Assembly (NCBI GenBank): GCA_021646405.1
Contig: SOER01000008.1
Coordinates: 36,287-100,286 of the forward strand
DNA: 64,000 bases
Source of the DNA: Candidatus Loosdrechtia aerotolerans
Lineage (GTDB): Bacteria > Planctomycetota > Brocadiia > Brocadiales > Brocadiaceae
Direction: 5' to 3'
Shown here: positions 9,505-19,412 of the stretch, in pieces
How the letters are laid out: every line of letters starts with the position of its first letter
Numbering within the stretch: the stretch's first letter is position 1
The notes under the pieces: generated by a model
Told to the model about the DNA's origin: nothing
The model's database searches: none
The model's input: the letters and a program-made list of their open reading frames with translations, nothing else
Program-made: the position numbers and the translations under genes

Positions 9505-9648
9505 TAAGGAATCTTCATCACACAAAGACACGGAGACACAGAGAATAAAGAATGATGAAGGATAGAATGCAGGAATGGGGACATACCATATATCCTGGTG
9601 CCCTGGTGGCTTTGTGTGAGAATCAGAAAAAAGTACCGCATTGTTCCT
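9505..9648 (-). repeat. Repeat family D, inverted copy
   Basis: This stretch is the reverse complement of much of 21612-21790 (GCGGTACTTTTT, ACACAAAGCCAC, GGCACAAAGATACCA, TCTCCGTGTCTTTGTGTGATG). A third, shorter copy lies at 63770-63870. It does not code. The rest of the 9305-9504 gap shows no feature. Confidence 0.75.
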
Positions 9649-9652
9649 TCGC

Positions 9653-9795
9653 TTGATTGTATAGGAATTTTCATTTATTCAGTAGAAGGTGCTCTCTTAA
9701 CACCATGAAAAGACGAGATTCTTCGCTGCCGGGATTCTTCACTCCGCTTCGTGGAGTTTACACTGAATGAAGTGAATGTGTTCAGAATGACAAAT
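9653..9795. repeat. Repeat family B
   Basis: Begins TTGATTGTATAGGAATTTTC and continues through CTCTCTTAACACCATGAAAAG to an inverted-repeat tail around ATTCTTCACTCCGCTTCG. Close copies are at 42715-42856 and 63370-63488. Confidence 0.75.
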
Positions 9796-9823
9796 TCCCT
9801 GCTGACATCCCATCTGGAGTGGA

Positions 9824-9920
9824 ATGAAGGATTTCAGGATGGCACTCTGTATTCTGTCACCCTGAGTGGAGCGAAAGGTCTCATCCTTGATGAAAGAGAT
9901 TCATTCCTGCACTCAAGGAG
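9824..9920. repeat. Repeat family I
   Basis: GGATTTCAGGATGGCAC, TGTATTCTGTCACCCTGAG and GTCTCATCCTTGATGAAAG recur in the same order at 58481-58583. The family lies in the gap before the lipoprotein gene and has no coding potential of its own. Confidence 0.7.
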
Positions 9921-10014
9921 ATTATTGTAATTGCCGGATGACATTGAATCAGGAAAAAGGGATAAAACAAAGTATTTGTAAACGGAGAATATTTCTGTTA
10001 CTATTTTAACCATT

Positions 10015-10500
10015 ATGAAACCAGAACGAAAAAAATTATCTGTGCCTGGATATAGTACGATTATAGTGCTTATGATTTTTTCTCTTGCCCTGACAGCAGG
10101 GTGTGCTACGAGCAGCATAGGGATGAGAAGCATGTCTGCTGTCTCACGGTATTTTGACCATGATGTTGACACCGTATGGGATGCAGTAAAGGAGGCACTG
10201 GGGGGAGTGGGCATCAAATCGGAAGACCGGGAAGAGGGGTTTATCAGTACCCAATGGGTTAAGGGATGGTCGAAGAAGAAAAGCTCGGGGCTGGTCCTGG
10301 AAGGAAACTGGCAGGAACGCAGCCGTTTACTGATCACGGTGACCGATGTACAGGGTAAAACATATGTGTCCGTAGGTGCACAAATAGAAGAAAAACCGCC
10401 GGGAGGCAGTGCTGCATATCGATGGGTCCGTACACCGTCAGACGGTACCCTTGAACGGTATTTCCTGGAGAGGTTGGAAAATATACTCAATAATCAGTAG
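10015..10500 (+). CDS. Small envelope lipoprotein, possibly BamC-like fold
   Basis: A 161-aa protein with a positively charged start, a hydrophobic stretch at ~18-31 and a lipobox LTAGC giving Cys33 as the lipidation site, so it should be an envelope lipoprotein. The remaining ~125 residues contain the pattern DTVWDAVKEAL, a short beta-hairpin with EGFISTQWVKGW, and a basic/Gly segment; this recalls the helix-grip fold of BamC/NlpB C-terminal domains and DUF3568-type lipoproteins. The similarity is judged by eye only. It is monocistronic between repeat blocks and no strong ribosome site is visible before the ATG. Confidence 0.7.
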   Translation: MKPERKKLSVPGYSTIIVLMIFSLALTAGCATSSIGMRSMSAVSRYFDHDVDTVWDAVKEALGGVGIKSEDREEGFISTQWVKGWSKKKSSGLVLEGNWQERSRLLITVTDVQGKTYVSVGAQIEEKPPGGSAAYRWVRTPSDGTLERYFLERLENILNNQ

Positions 10501-10752
10501 TTATAATAATTGTGACACCTTAGTTTTCTGAAAAATAATTCCGTAGGGATGAAATATCAGGAGCAAAAACGAGACATGAGAAGAAAGCTCCAGAGGTGCG
10601 ATAGAGTATTTAAAGGTTTTAGGGCTCAGGGTTAAAAGTGTTCGCCTAAGATTATGAAAAGAGCAGGGCGATTAGCCTTGCCCTATATATGCATCAAGCT
10701 AAGCCTCAGTAACTTGCTCACTTGTTGCTTTCCTGTATGCCTGCCCCACCTT

Positions 10753-10866
10753 CTTGTTCCCAAACTCTGTTTGGGAACACAATGGGCGTCGAAACTCTGT
10801 TTCGAGGATGAAACACGAAACAGAGTTTCGTTTGAAATGGTGTTCCCAAACAGAGTTTGGGAACAA
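10753..10866. repeat. Palindromic repeat cluster, family A
   Basis: Outer arms CTTGTTCCCAAACTCTGTTT (from 10753) and the matching TTTGGGAACAAG end (to 10866) pair with each other, and each arm is itself palindromic (GTTCCCAAAC/GTTTGGGAAC). Inside are two CGAAAC-AGAG-TTTCG palindromes. Reading frames over this block produce FPNSVWE-like peptides on both strands, which I regard as artefacts. Confidence 0.8.
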
Positions 10867-10904
10867 GAGGAGGAGAGAGTTTGGGAACAAAATGAATCTG
10901 AAAA

Positions 10905-10968
10905 GCTCCGTTAGGAGCGGCAGAGAAGGCACGGAATTCATATGCCGCTCCTCCGGAGCTTGATGCTT
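10905..10968. repeat. Repeat family F
   Basis: AAAGCTCCGTTAGGAGCGGC faces GCCGCTCCTCCGGAGCTT, giving a hairpin with mixed arms. Related units are at 25440-25645 and 58705-58985. The remainder of the gap to 11052 is A/T rich and may hold the promoter for the next gene. Confidence 0.7.
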
Positions 10969-11052
10969 CATTTTTGTTCCGGATATTTTACTAAATTATT
11001 ATTCAATATTTATGTATATTTTTAAGAAAATTTTTTTAATACCAGGGAATTT

Positions 11053-12831
11053 ATGATTAGAAAACGGTTTTTTTGTATCTTCTTCATACTGTCTTTATCA
11101 TTCATCTCTCTCCTGTTTCATCATCGGTCAGCAGATGCATATACAGAATCAGAGCCATCTGACAACTTTCAAATACAGGAATTCCTTACTGAAAAGCAGG
11201 CGCTTGCCCTTGTGTTTCCGGAGTGTAACGAGATTATTACCGATGAATTTTTCATGACCCCGGAAGAGAAACGCAGCCTGGAAAAATCTCTTTCAAGGAG
11301 GCTTTATGAGAATGGATTCAGGGTTTATATAGGAAAACAGGATGGTGTTATTCAGGGGTATGCAATTATTACCGAAGAGATTGGTAAATTCCATCCTTTT
11401 ACCTTTATTGTAGGGGTAAAACCGAATGGAAAGATTAGTGAGATCGCCGTCCTTGTCTATCGCGAGAGCCGCGGCGGGGACGTTGCCAAAAAACGTTTCC
11501 TCTATCAGTTTATCGGTAAATCAATCAAGCATCCGATCAGGCTCAACAGGGATATTATTAACATTACAGGAGCCACCATGTCTGTGAACTGTATGTGTGC
11601 AGGTGTAAGAAAGGTGCTTGCCGTTATCAACGAGTACTATCTCAGTGGTAAAAGGGATCCGAACCGTGTTGCAATAGCAGGTCCCGGTAGAATGGCACAA
11701 AAGGAAGAGAGGCCAATTCCCGGGGAAAAGCTGGGGGAAACATCTGATGCAAAAACCGGCCGGAACCAAAAACAGGGAGGGGTATCATATGGCAAAAAGG
11801 ATGATTCCTCACCTGAAGTAAAGCTCTTCAAACAGACCCGCATGATTATGGGTACCTTTGCAGAGGTATCGGTATATTCCGGCGATGAGGAAACAGCCGG
11901 CAGGGCTGTTGATGCCGCCTTAAATGAAATGGAACGGCTGGACCGTATCATGAGTAATTACAAAGAAGACAGTGAGCTTTCCCTGATAAACAAAAAGGCC
12001 GCGCAGTCGCCTGTCCCTTGTAACGGGGACCTCCTTGATGTGATTGAAAAATCACACTATTATAGTGAATTGAGCGGAGGCGCTTTCGATATTACCGTTT
12101 CCCCCGTCGTTGCCCTGTGGGGATTTTTCCGGGAAAAAGGGAATATCCCGTCCGACAGGGAAATAGAAGACCTCTTACCTGCTATTTCATATAAGAATCT
12201 TGTAATAGAGAAGAGCGCCGGTCAGGGAAAACCGGGTTCGATATTTTTTAAGAATGACAAAACGCAAATCGATCTCGGTGCTATTGGAAAAGGGTTTGCG
12301 GTAGATAAGGCGCTGGAGGTTATAAAACAGTACGGTATCGATAACGCTTGTATTAATCTTGGCGGAAACATCTATACCCTTGGTTCGCCGGCAGGGAGAA
12401 GTATCTGGAAGGTTGGTGTACAACACCCGCGGAAGAGCGGCGAGATCCTGGGGTATCTGAGGCTCAGGGATGAAGCTACTGCAACCTCCGGAGATTACGA
12501 GCGGTTTTTTGAGATAAATGGTAAACGGTACTCTCATATTATTGATCCGAGAACGGGAAGACCGGTAAACGGTGTAATCGCATCGACGGTTGTTGCCCCT
12601 ACCGGTACAGATGTTGACGCATTATCTACCAGTATTTTTGTCCTGGGTCCGAAAGAAGGTATCGCCCTGATTAAAAACATTCCCGGTACCGATGCTTTAA
12701 TTGCATATGAGGGGAATGGCGGGAAAATCATGATCTATATGACAAAGGGTTTCAAAGAAAAGTTCAGAAGGGTCAAAAACAAAGGAGAAGATGATAATGT
12801 CAGGTGGTATGTGGTTGCTTCCGGTAAGTAA
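11053..12831 (+). CDS. FMN-binding domain fused to ApbE FAD:protein FMN transferase
   Basis: A 592-aa exported protein. Residues 1-28 look like a signal peptide or anchor. Residues ~80-195 form an FMN_bind (RnfG/NqrC-like) domain ending in ITGATMS, close to the S/T-GAT motif whose Thr receives FMN. After a polar linker (~205-255), residues ~258-575 are an ApbE domain: TRIMMGTFAEV, the SGGAFDITVSPV motif, an LGAIGKGFAVDKA Mg/FAD segment, CINLGGNIYTLG, and ATSGDYERFFEINGKRYSHIIDP near 477-500. ApbE moves FMN from FAD onto a Thr of a target, here plausibly the fused domain in cis. It overlaps the following membrane-protein gene. AGGG lies five bases before the ATG. Confidence 0.9.
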   Translation: MIRKRFFCIFFILSLSFISLLFHHRSADAYTESEPSDNFQIQEFLTEKQALALVFPECNEIITDEFFMTPEEKRSLEKSLSRRLYENGFRVYIGKQDGVIQGYAIITEEIGKFHPFTFIVGVKPNGKISEIAVLVYRESRGGDVAKKRFLYQFIGKSIKHPIRLNRDIINITGATMSVNCMCAGVRKVLAVINEYYLSGKRDPNRVAIAGPGRMAQKEERPIPGEKLGETSDAKTGRNQKQGGVSYGKKDDSSPEVKLFKQTRMIMGTFAEVSVYSGDEETAGRAVDAALNEMERLDRIMSNYKEDSELSLINKKAAQSPVPCNGDLLDVIEKSHYYSELSGGAFDITVSPVVALWGFFREKGNIPSDREIEDLLPAISYKNLVIEKSAGQGKPGSIFFKNDKTQIDLGAIGKGFAVDKALEVIKQYGIDNACINLGGNIYTLGSPAGRSIWKVGVQHPRKSGEILGYLRLRDEATATSGDYERFFEINGKRYSHIIDPRTGRPVNGVIASTVVAPTGTDVDALSTSIFVLGPKEGIALIKNIPGTDALIAYEGNGGKIMIYMTKGFKEKFRRVKNKGEDDNVRWYVVASGK

Positions 12832-13339
12832 TAAGCTCTTTTTTACTTTTTTCCTGTCTTTTATGGCTATAGCTATCGGAATCGGGTTTTTGAATTATTA
12901 TGAGAGGACCGGTTTTTCTCCTCAAAAAACAGCCCGGTACTACAAGGGTGACGAAGAAGATGTGGATATGTCTCTCCCGGCAGAAGAGTATCAGGCCCGG
13001 CTTATGGAAGAAGGGATGTTTTTCCCGAAGTCGTACCGTGAGCTATTAGAGGTGACGCACACCCATGCTTTTTCAATGCCTCTTATCGTGTTTGTCTTAT
13101 CCCGTATTCTTGCAATGACACGTGCACATGAAGGAATAAAGATTACGGTCTACAGCGCTTCCTTTGCGGCTGTTCTCATGAATTTGGGGGCGTCGTGGCT
13201 TATCAGGTATGCATGTCATCACTTCGTAGCAATCCTCTTCGTTTCCAATATTACCCTCATCCTGACCTTCGGGGTATATATCTTCATTCCCCTGTATGAA
13301 ATGTGGTTTAAAAGAGATCATACGCGTATGGTCGGATGA
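12797..13339 (+). CDS. Four-helix membrane protein paired with the FMN-binding/ApbE fusion
   Basis: A 180-aa protein with hydrophobic segments at about residues 8-28, 88-108, 117-137 and 146-168. Between the first two is a polar loop of ~60 residues with charged and Tyr-rich sequence. Conserved-looking His residues near the second helix (THTHAF) and in the fourth region (CHHF) could bind heme or metal. The start at 12797 is preferred over 12791 because AAAGGAGA sits at 12781-12788. The gene begins inside the end of the ApbE gene (overlap ~35 bases), so the two are translationally coupled. I infer a membrane electron-transfer partner of the flavinylated domain. The family is not recognised. 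Confidence 0.7.
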   Translation: MSGGMWLLPVSNKLFFTFFLSFMAIAIGIGFLNYYERTGFSPQKTARYYKGDEEDVDMSLPAEEYQARLMEEGMFFPKSYRELLEVTHTHAFSMPLIVFVLSRILAMTRAHEGIKITVYSASFAAVLMNLGASWLIRYACHHFVAILFVSNITLILTFGVYIFIPLYEMWFKRDHTRMVG

Positions 13340-13372
13340 AGAAAACCGATACTCCCTTGTTTTCCTCTTCCT

Positions 13373-13800
13373 CTTGTTCCCAAACCATGTGCTGAATCTG
13401 CCGAAGCATCTGTTTGGGAACACCATTTCAAACGAAACTCTGTTTCGTGTTTCATCCTCGAAACAGAGTTTCGATGCCCATTGTATTCCCAAACAGAAAG
13501 GTTAATGATGTTACTATGATGCAACAGTGATTCTTTCTGTTGAATTGTTTTTAATCCCGAAGGGATGCCATGATTATAGCAAAAGACCTCAGAAGAATTG
13601 TAAACCCCGAAGGGGTGATATACTTGTAAATGAAAATAACAGCTAACCCGGAACGGTGGTGCCAAAACCTTGTAGTGAGCTTGTCGAGCTAACAGCTTCA
13701 TAATATCACCCCTTCGGGGTTATTAGTCTGTGGTTTATTCTTTTGCTATAATCATTTCACCCCTTCGGGGTTAAGTACATGCATATGGGGTAAGGGAGAG
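13373..13800. repeat. Repeat families A and C
   Basis: Bases 13373-13499 hold the family A palindromes (GTTCCCAAAC, CGAAACTCTGTTTCG). Bases 13498-13800 repeat family C of 4728-5095, including AGGTTAATGATGTTACTATG and three facing ACCCCGAAGGGGTGA/CACCCCTTCGGGGTT units. No gene is seen between 13340 and 13903. Confidence 0.75.
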
Positions 13801-13903
13801 GGAAAAGGAGAGACCACTCCTCTGCGGCGGGTTCAAGTAGAGATGCAATATCTTGCTTTTTTCCTTTTGGAATTTGTGATTTATTTGGTGCTTTAGCATA
13901 AAC

Positions 13904-16120
13904 TTATGGTGGAGTAACAGGTGTGTCTAATATTTCACGTATCCTTGTTAACATAACGTCTGTCGAAAGAGGCTTTGGGATAAAATGAAGTTTTTCTTCC
14001 AGGACCATGGTGTTGGTAATAACGTCTTGAGAATAACCACTCATAAAAAGAGTCTTTATATCCGATTTCATTTTCTTGATTTCATCGTACAACTCCTTAC
14101 CGTTCTTTTTCGGCATCATCACATCCAGAATAAGGAGGTGTATATCGTGTTGATTGTTTAAAAATTTGTGCAAGGCGTCTTCTCCATCTATTGCATCAAT
14201 AACCCTGTACCCCGAATCGTTTAAAATCGCTTTAATAATCTCCCTTACGTCGGTTTCATCTTCCACGAGTAATATCGTTTCTGTTCCGGCCTTTGGGATG
14301 GATACATTCGTAAAAATTCCTTCTTTCTCTTTCTCTTTGTGCCGGATGAGTGGTAAATAGATCTTGAACGTTGTTCCTTCACCTGGCGCACTCTTTACCT
14401 GTATATATCCTCCGTGCTGCTTGATAATTCCATATACAACCGCAAGTCCTAGACCGGTGCCTTTTTTCTTCGTGGTAAAAAAAGGCTCAAAAATCATTTT
14501 TTTTGTCTCTTCGTCCATGCCCGTACCTGTATCAGAGACAATCATACAGACATACTTCCCTGCCTTACCGTAACCATATTCTCTTATAAATGTTTGATCT
14601 AACTCCACAATTTCTGTGCAAATCGTTAAAATTCCTCCATCGGGCATGGCATCCCGTGCATTTGTTACAAGATTTACCAGGACCTGCTCTATCTGGCCGT
14701 AGTCTGCCATCACAGTACAATGTTTATCGATAAATACGATTTTCAGTTGAATACGCTCACGAGGGATTAATCTCAGCAGGGTATTTTCAATCCATTGGAT
14801 AATGGTATTCAAATTGATTGGTTTTGGATTGCTTATTTGTTTCCTGCTCAGCGTAAGGAGATTTTGGGTTAGTTTTGCAGCCCTGTCCGCTGATTCCAGT
14901 ATCTTTTGTACATAATTTCTTAACGGATGATTTTTTTTCATCTTATTTTGTAACATTTCTGCATATCCTATGATTGCCGAGAGGATGTTATTAAAATCAT
15001 GCGCAATACTCCCGGCAAATTTTCCGATATACTCCATTCGCTGGATATGATAGAGCTGTTCCCTCACTTTTATCTTCTCCTCTTCTGTATGTTTGCGCCT
15101 TGTAACATCCGTTGACGTATCACAAATTGCATACATCGCTCCGGTTGAGTCGAAGAGCGGGAATTTAACCGAAAGGTATGTATGCGGTTCGTCGTTGTGA
15201 AGCAATACTTCATCAAATTCAGCAGCTGTTTTGGACTCAAGTACCTTTCTATCGTTAATGCTGAAGCTATCAGCTATTTCCCTGGGAAACAGGTCATAAT
15301 CCGTTTTACCCTGTATCTCTTCCTTTTTTTTATGGAGCATCCTTTCAAACTGCTTATTCACGAAGATGTACCGTCCGAGAATGTCCTTGATATAAACAAG
15401 CGCCGGGGCATTATCAAGGAAAGATTGTAACCTCTTTTCGTTTTCGTGCAATGACTCTTCAACTTGTTTACGACGGATAGCTGTTCCGACCCTGGCAGCA
15501 ACTGATGAAATGAGATTGACTAACCGTTTATCCTCCTGTTGTTGTCCCTGCATAAAGAAAATACATACGGCAACAACCACATTATTCGCTGTAACAGGGA
15601 TGCCTACTGCCGTTTTCAGGTTAGAATCTACTGTAAGGGATGCACGATGGGGGGAGTCTTTATCCGCAATGGCATCCTGCCTCCATTCCGGTTCTTTCGT
15701 AGACCATACACGTCCTGGTAGTCCACTACCCAAAGGAAAGATGATCTTCTTACTTTCCTCTTTAATCTTCTCCAATTCTGTGGTATTTTTATGCCAGGCT
15801 GCGCTGTACTCAAGATACTTGCCATCGGGGGATGGTATCCATGCCTCGCCGTAGATCCAGCCGGCAGACTGGCATACCGTGCGGAGTACAAAATCAAGTG
15901 CAGAATGGAAATCCTCTGCTTCTGTAATTGCCATGGTTATTGCCTGTAGTAGTCTGGCCTCCTCTCCGGCATATTTCTGTTCTGTTATATCCTGTAATGT
16001 TCCAATCATAAGAACTGCCCTTTCCATACTGTCAAAGGTAACGTTACCTTTTGCATGAATAATATATACCGTTTTATAATTTCCGAAGAATGGGTAATGA
16101 ATATCATAGAGCCCTGCTGT
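13904..16120 (-). pseudogene. Broken hybrid histidine kinase, downstream part: PAS remnant-GAF-PAS-HisKA-HATPase-REC
   Basis: The longest ATG-started frame is 16027-13904 (707 aa), but the frame is open upstream to about 16120 and encodes the end of a PAS domain (HYPFFGNYKTVYIIHAKGNV then GTLQDITEQK), so the ATG lies inside a domain. Domains from the ATG: PAS end 1-20; GAF ~25-190; PAS ~200-320; HisKA with IAHDFNN (His343); HATPase with N box, DTGTGMD and GTGLGLAVVYG; receiver ~590-705 with LLILDVMMPKKNGKEL. Compared with the intact paralogue at 24701-21876, the gene has lost most of the first PAS domain and the link to its receiver at 16541-16104. It might still be expressed as a shorter kinase. 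Confidence 0.75.
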
Positions 16121-16541
16121 TCCTCCATGCCTCTCCCGCGTATTTGTACCTTCTTCGTTTTTTTGCTTCTTTCAGCTCTCGCTCAATAACAGGTACAAGC
16201 CGTTTCATGTTTCTCTTTATAATATAATCATGTGCACCGGCATTCGTACATGCTGTAGCCGTGTCTTTACTCACCGTATCCGATACGATAATAAAAGGCA
16301 GGTCAAGTCCGCTTAATTGCAATTCTGTAAGTGCACCAACGCCACTGAAAGACGACAGGGAATAATTGGCAAGAACAATATCCCACGCGTGCTTTTCAAG
16401 CATTATCTTCATTGCCGAAGCGGTTTCGACTCTTTCATATACCGGATCATAACCTCCGTTTCTTAGTTCCCGAAGCAATCGTTCCACGGCCTCCGTAGAA
16501 TTCTCGACAATTAACACACGAAGAGGTTTACCATTCATCAT
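16104..16541 (-). pseudogene. Broken hybrid kinase, upstream part: degenerate receiver domain
   Basis: This encodes 145 aa similar, nearly residue for residue, to the N-terminal receivers of the hybrids at 19300 and 24701 (RGGYDPVYERVETA-like segment, DLPFIIVS, GAHDYI). The phospho-acceptor Asp of the paralogues (ISDHS) is Asn here (LANYS), and an acidic-pocket residue is also changed (IVENS for IVEDS). It continues into the linker (AGEAWRNSRAL) and stops where the paralogues enter PAS. The next frame picks up the end of that PAS. A deletion of about 80 codons plus a frameshift near 16105-16130 explains the pair. Confidence 0.8.
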
Positions 16542-16967
16542 TTTCTATGCCTTGTTAAAATGTAATATGAAAAAAACGAGTATTGATTTTTGTACCACTT
16601 ACGATATATCTGACATTCAGGAGGTTTCCTGTCATGTTCTTTCTATGGTACAGATTTTGTATTTGAGATATTTTATATATTGAGTATGTGATTTAGAAAA
16701 ACATGTGCCAATGTGTTTAAAATAATGAAAATAATAAAATTTTGATTTTTGACGGGATCAAACAGGGTTTTTGAAAGGAAAAAGGGGTAATAGGGGAGGG
16801 TTGCTTTTGACCATTCACATCAAACAGGGGTGGATTACCCGTGCGGTTAATCGTAACTCCTGTAAAGATGAATAGTAAAATAGAAAGAGAGTTGCAAGAT
16901 ATGTGACATGACACAATGCGTGATGCCACATATTTGTGCCGTTACACATCAAGGAGTTTCTTAAATT

Positions 16968-17312
16968 AAAATAGGACGCAGATTTGTGCAGACTTTGTCG
17001 TGAGCACAGTCGAACGATCTACGCAGATTCTATAAGCCTTAACCACGGATGAACACGGATAAAATTAGAAGGTTCAGGGTTCCCGGTTTAAGGTTCAGTA
17101 GGGGAAAAGCGAGGCTGACACCATGGGTCTTTATAACCTCCAGACAGTCCTTTTCCTAATACTTTGAACCCTGAACCGGGAACCTGAATAATTACAAAAA
17201 TTTTCCTTTCTCCATCCGTGGTTAATCTGGTTTTTTGTCATTTGAAATTGTTTCGTATTTCGATATTCGTATTTCGAATTTGGTTGCGGCCAAAGGCCGC
17301 GCCAGGTTCATC
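16968..17312. repeat. Gap with repeat families H and G
   Basis: Bases 16968-17028 (ACGCAGATTTGTGCAGAC) match 52043-52146. Bases 17036-17062 hold ATCCGTG/AACACGGAT units. Bases 17213-17312 (TGGTTTTTTGTCATTTGAAA, TTTCGTATTTCGATATTCG, GCGGCCAAAGGCCGCG) recur at 42990-43072. From 16542 to 16967 I see only A/T-rich sequence that could include the promoter for the broken kinase. Confidence 0.7.
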
Positions 17313-17335
17313 CGCGATTCACTTTACCCTATATT

Positions 17336-19300
17336 TCATGCGTCCAGGATCTCCCGTATCTTCCGTAAAATTTCTGTTGGTGAAACGGGTTTTGAAATGA
17401 ACGGCAATCCTTCCCTGATAATTACTTCATTCACGCCATCTTTTAAATAACCACTCATAAAAAGGACCTTTACCTCCGGCCGTATCCGCTTTATTTCATC
17501 GTATGCGTCTTTACCATTTTTTTTTGCCATCATTACATCGAGCACAAGGAGGTGTACAGAATCCTTGTTTCTCATAAATGTATTTACCGCATCTTCTCCG
17601 TTCGCAGCATCAGCAACCGTATAGCCCGATTTGCTGAGTACGGTTTTAATAATTTTTCTGATTTCTGCATTATCCTCTGCGAGCAATATTGTTTCTGTGC
17701 CGGTGATACGGGGCGGTAGCTCTTCGGATTTTTGTTCTTCAATTGCCGGTTCAACCATTGGTAAATAAAGTTTAACTGTCGTACCTCCGCCGGGTTTGCT
17801 GTCAACATCAATATAGCCATCATGGTGTTTAACGATACCATATACGATTGAGAGTCCGAGCCCTGTACCCTTTCCACGTTTTTTTGTAGTAAAAAATGGT
17901 TCAAAAATCCTCTTTTTTGTTTCTTCATCCATACCGGTACCGGTATCTGAAACAGAGATACAGGTATACCTGCCAACTTCACCATATCCGTGGGATTTTA
18001 TGAAGGTATCATGTAACTCCGCAATTTCCGTACGTATCGTTAGCGTTCCCCCATGAGGCATGGCATCCCGTGCATTTGTTGCAAGGTTCATTATGACCTG
18101 TTCTATCTGACTGCTGTCAGCCATTACAACGGGGTTTTTATCTGAGAGGGTAATCCTGAGTTTTATATTCTTACAAATAAGGTTTGAGAGTAAACTTCCT
18201 GTACATTTTACAAGGGTATTTGCCTGTACCGGTTTTGGGTCGTTTATTTCTTTTCTGCTGAAGATAAGAAGATTCCGGGTTAAGTGAATAGCATTCTCTG
18301 CTACGGTATGTATCCTTTGAATGTAGTCTTTTAATGAAGCATCATCGGAACCGGTATTTTTCTCCATCGCATACTGGAGCAATTCCACATATCCGATTAT
18401 TACCGAAAGGGTGGTATTAAAATCATGAGCAATGCTTCCTGTCAGTGTACCAATGGATTCTAATTTCTGAAAATGGTACAGTTGTTCCTGGAGTTTTACC
18501 TTTTCTTCTTCTGCACATTTCTGTTCAGTAATGTCCTGAGAGATCCCGTTCATCTGAATTGCTTTACCGGCAGTATTAAAAATAACCTCGGCCTCTTCAT
18601 GGATAAAACGTACCGAGCCATTTGGCAGAATGATGCGAAAGTCAATACGGTAAGGCTTTTTTCCGTATAATGATTCATGAATAGAATTTTTGACATGGTT
18701 TCTATCCCGGGGATGAACAACGTTCAGTACCATTTCGTGTGTTGGTTTGAACGTCCCCGGGACAAGACCGAAGATACGATAAATCTCATCTGACCAGTAT
18801 AACTCGTTCTTGACAACATTCCATTCCCAGTTTCCCATGTGGGCAATTCTCTGTGCATTGGTAAGGCTTGCCTGGCTCCTTCGCAATGCCTCCTCTGCCT
18901 GTTTGCGTTTTTTCCGTTCTTCGGCCTCTTTTAATTCACGATCAATGGCCGGGATGAGCCTTGATACATTATCTTTCATGATATAATCATGTGCACCGGC
19001 CTTCATAGCCGCTACTGCGGCCTCTTCGCCAATGACGCCCGATACAACAATAAACGGCAGATCGAGTCCGCTCAGATGCAGTTGTGTGAGTGCACCAAAT
19101 GAGCTGAAAAGCGGCATGGAGTGATCGGAGATGATGATATCCCACTCGTACCTTTCAAGCATTATCTTCATGGCGGAGGCTGTCTCTACTCGTTCGTATA
19201 TTGGATCATAGCCGCCTCTTTTCAATTCGCGTATTAACAATTCTGTATCATCATACGAATCTTCAACAATTAATATACGGAGCGGTTTACTCATATACAT
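17336..19300 (-). CDS. Hybrid sensor kinase REC-PAS-HisKA-HATPase-REC
   Basis: A 654-aa soluble two-component protein. An N-terminal receiver (residues 4-120) has the acidic pair in LIVEDS and acceptor Asp in DIIISDHSMP. A basic linker helix with KQAEEALRRSQ is followed by PAS_3 (~145-262, WSDEIYRIFGL...DITEQK). The HisKA His is residue 292 (IAHDFNTT). HATPase has N box NLATNARDAMP, DTGTGMDEETK and GKGTGLGLSIVYG. The C-terminal receiver (~535-650) has LVLDVMMAKKNGKDA, with Ala where the sister kinases have Pro. ATGs at 19300 and 19294 are possible; AGGAAGG fits 19294 better. No membrane segments, so the signal is cytoplasmic or comes through the N-terminal receiver. Confidence 0.9.
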   Translation of the reverse strand: MYMSKPLRILIVEDSYDDTELLIRELKRGGYDPIYERVETASAMKIMLERYEWDIIISDHSMPLFSSFGALTQLHLSGLDLPFIVVSGVIGEEAAVAAMKAGAHDYIMKDNVSRLIPAIDRELKEAEERKKRKQAEEALRRSQASLTNAQRIAHMGNWEWNVVKNELYWSDEIYRIFGLVPGTFKPTHEMVLNVVHPRDRNHVKNSIHESLYGKKPYRIDFRIILPNGSVRFIHEEAEVIFNTAGKAIQMNGISQDITEQKCAEEEKVKLQEQLYHFQKLESIGTLTGSIAHDFNTTLSVIIGYVELLQYAMEKNTGSDDASLKDYIQRIHTVAENAIHLTRNLLIFSRKEINDPKPVQANTLVKCTGSLLSNLICKNIKLRITLSDKNPVVMADSSQIEQVIMNLATNARDAMPHGGTLTIRTEIAELHDTFIKSHGYGEVGRYTCISVSDTGTGMDEETKKRIFEPFFTTKKRGKGTGLGLSIVYGIVKHHDGYIDVDSKPGGGTTVKLYLPMVEPAIEEQKSEELPPRITGTETILLAEDNAEIRKIIKTVLSKSGYTVADAANGEDAVNTFMRNKDSVHLLVLDVMMAKKNGKDAYDEIKRIRPEVKVLFMSGYLKDGVNEVIIREGLPFISKPVSPTEILRKIREILDA

Positions 19301-19412
19301 TACCTTCCTGTTTTACAAATGAATACAGATCAACCCTTTCCTCACTATGCTATTACTTATACGCACCCGAAAGGGATGCGGCAACCATTCGCAGGAATTC
19401 CAAATATCAAAT

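Noticed and set aside
10654..10971. Overlapping short frames on both strands encoding FPNSVWE-like peptides
   Set aside because: They are translations of palindromic repeat family A; the same peptides appear wherever the repeat is, with no ribosome site or conserved start.
16717..16929. 70-codon frame on the - strand upstream of the broken kinase
   Set aside because: No ribosome site, no recognisable pattern and A/T-rich intergenic sequence.
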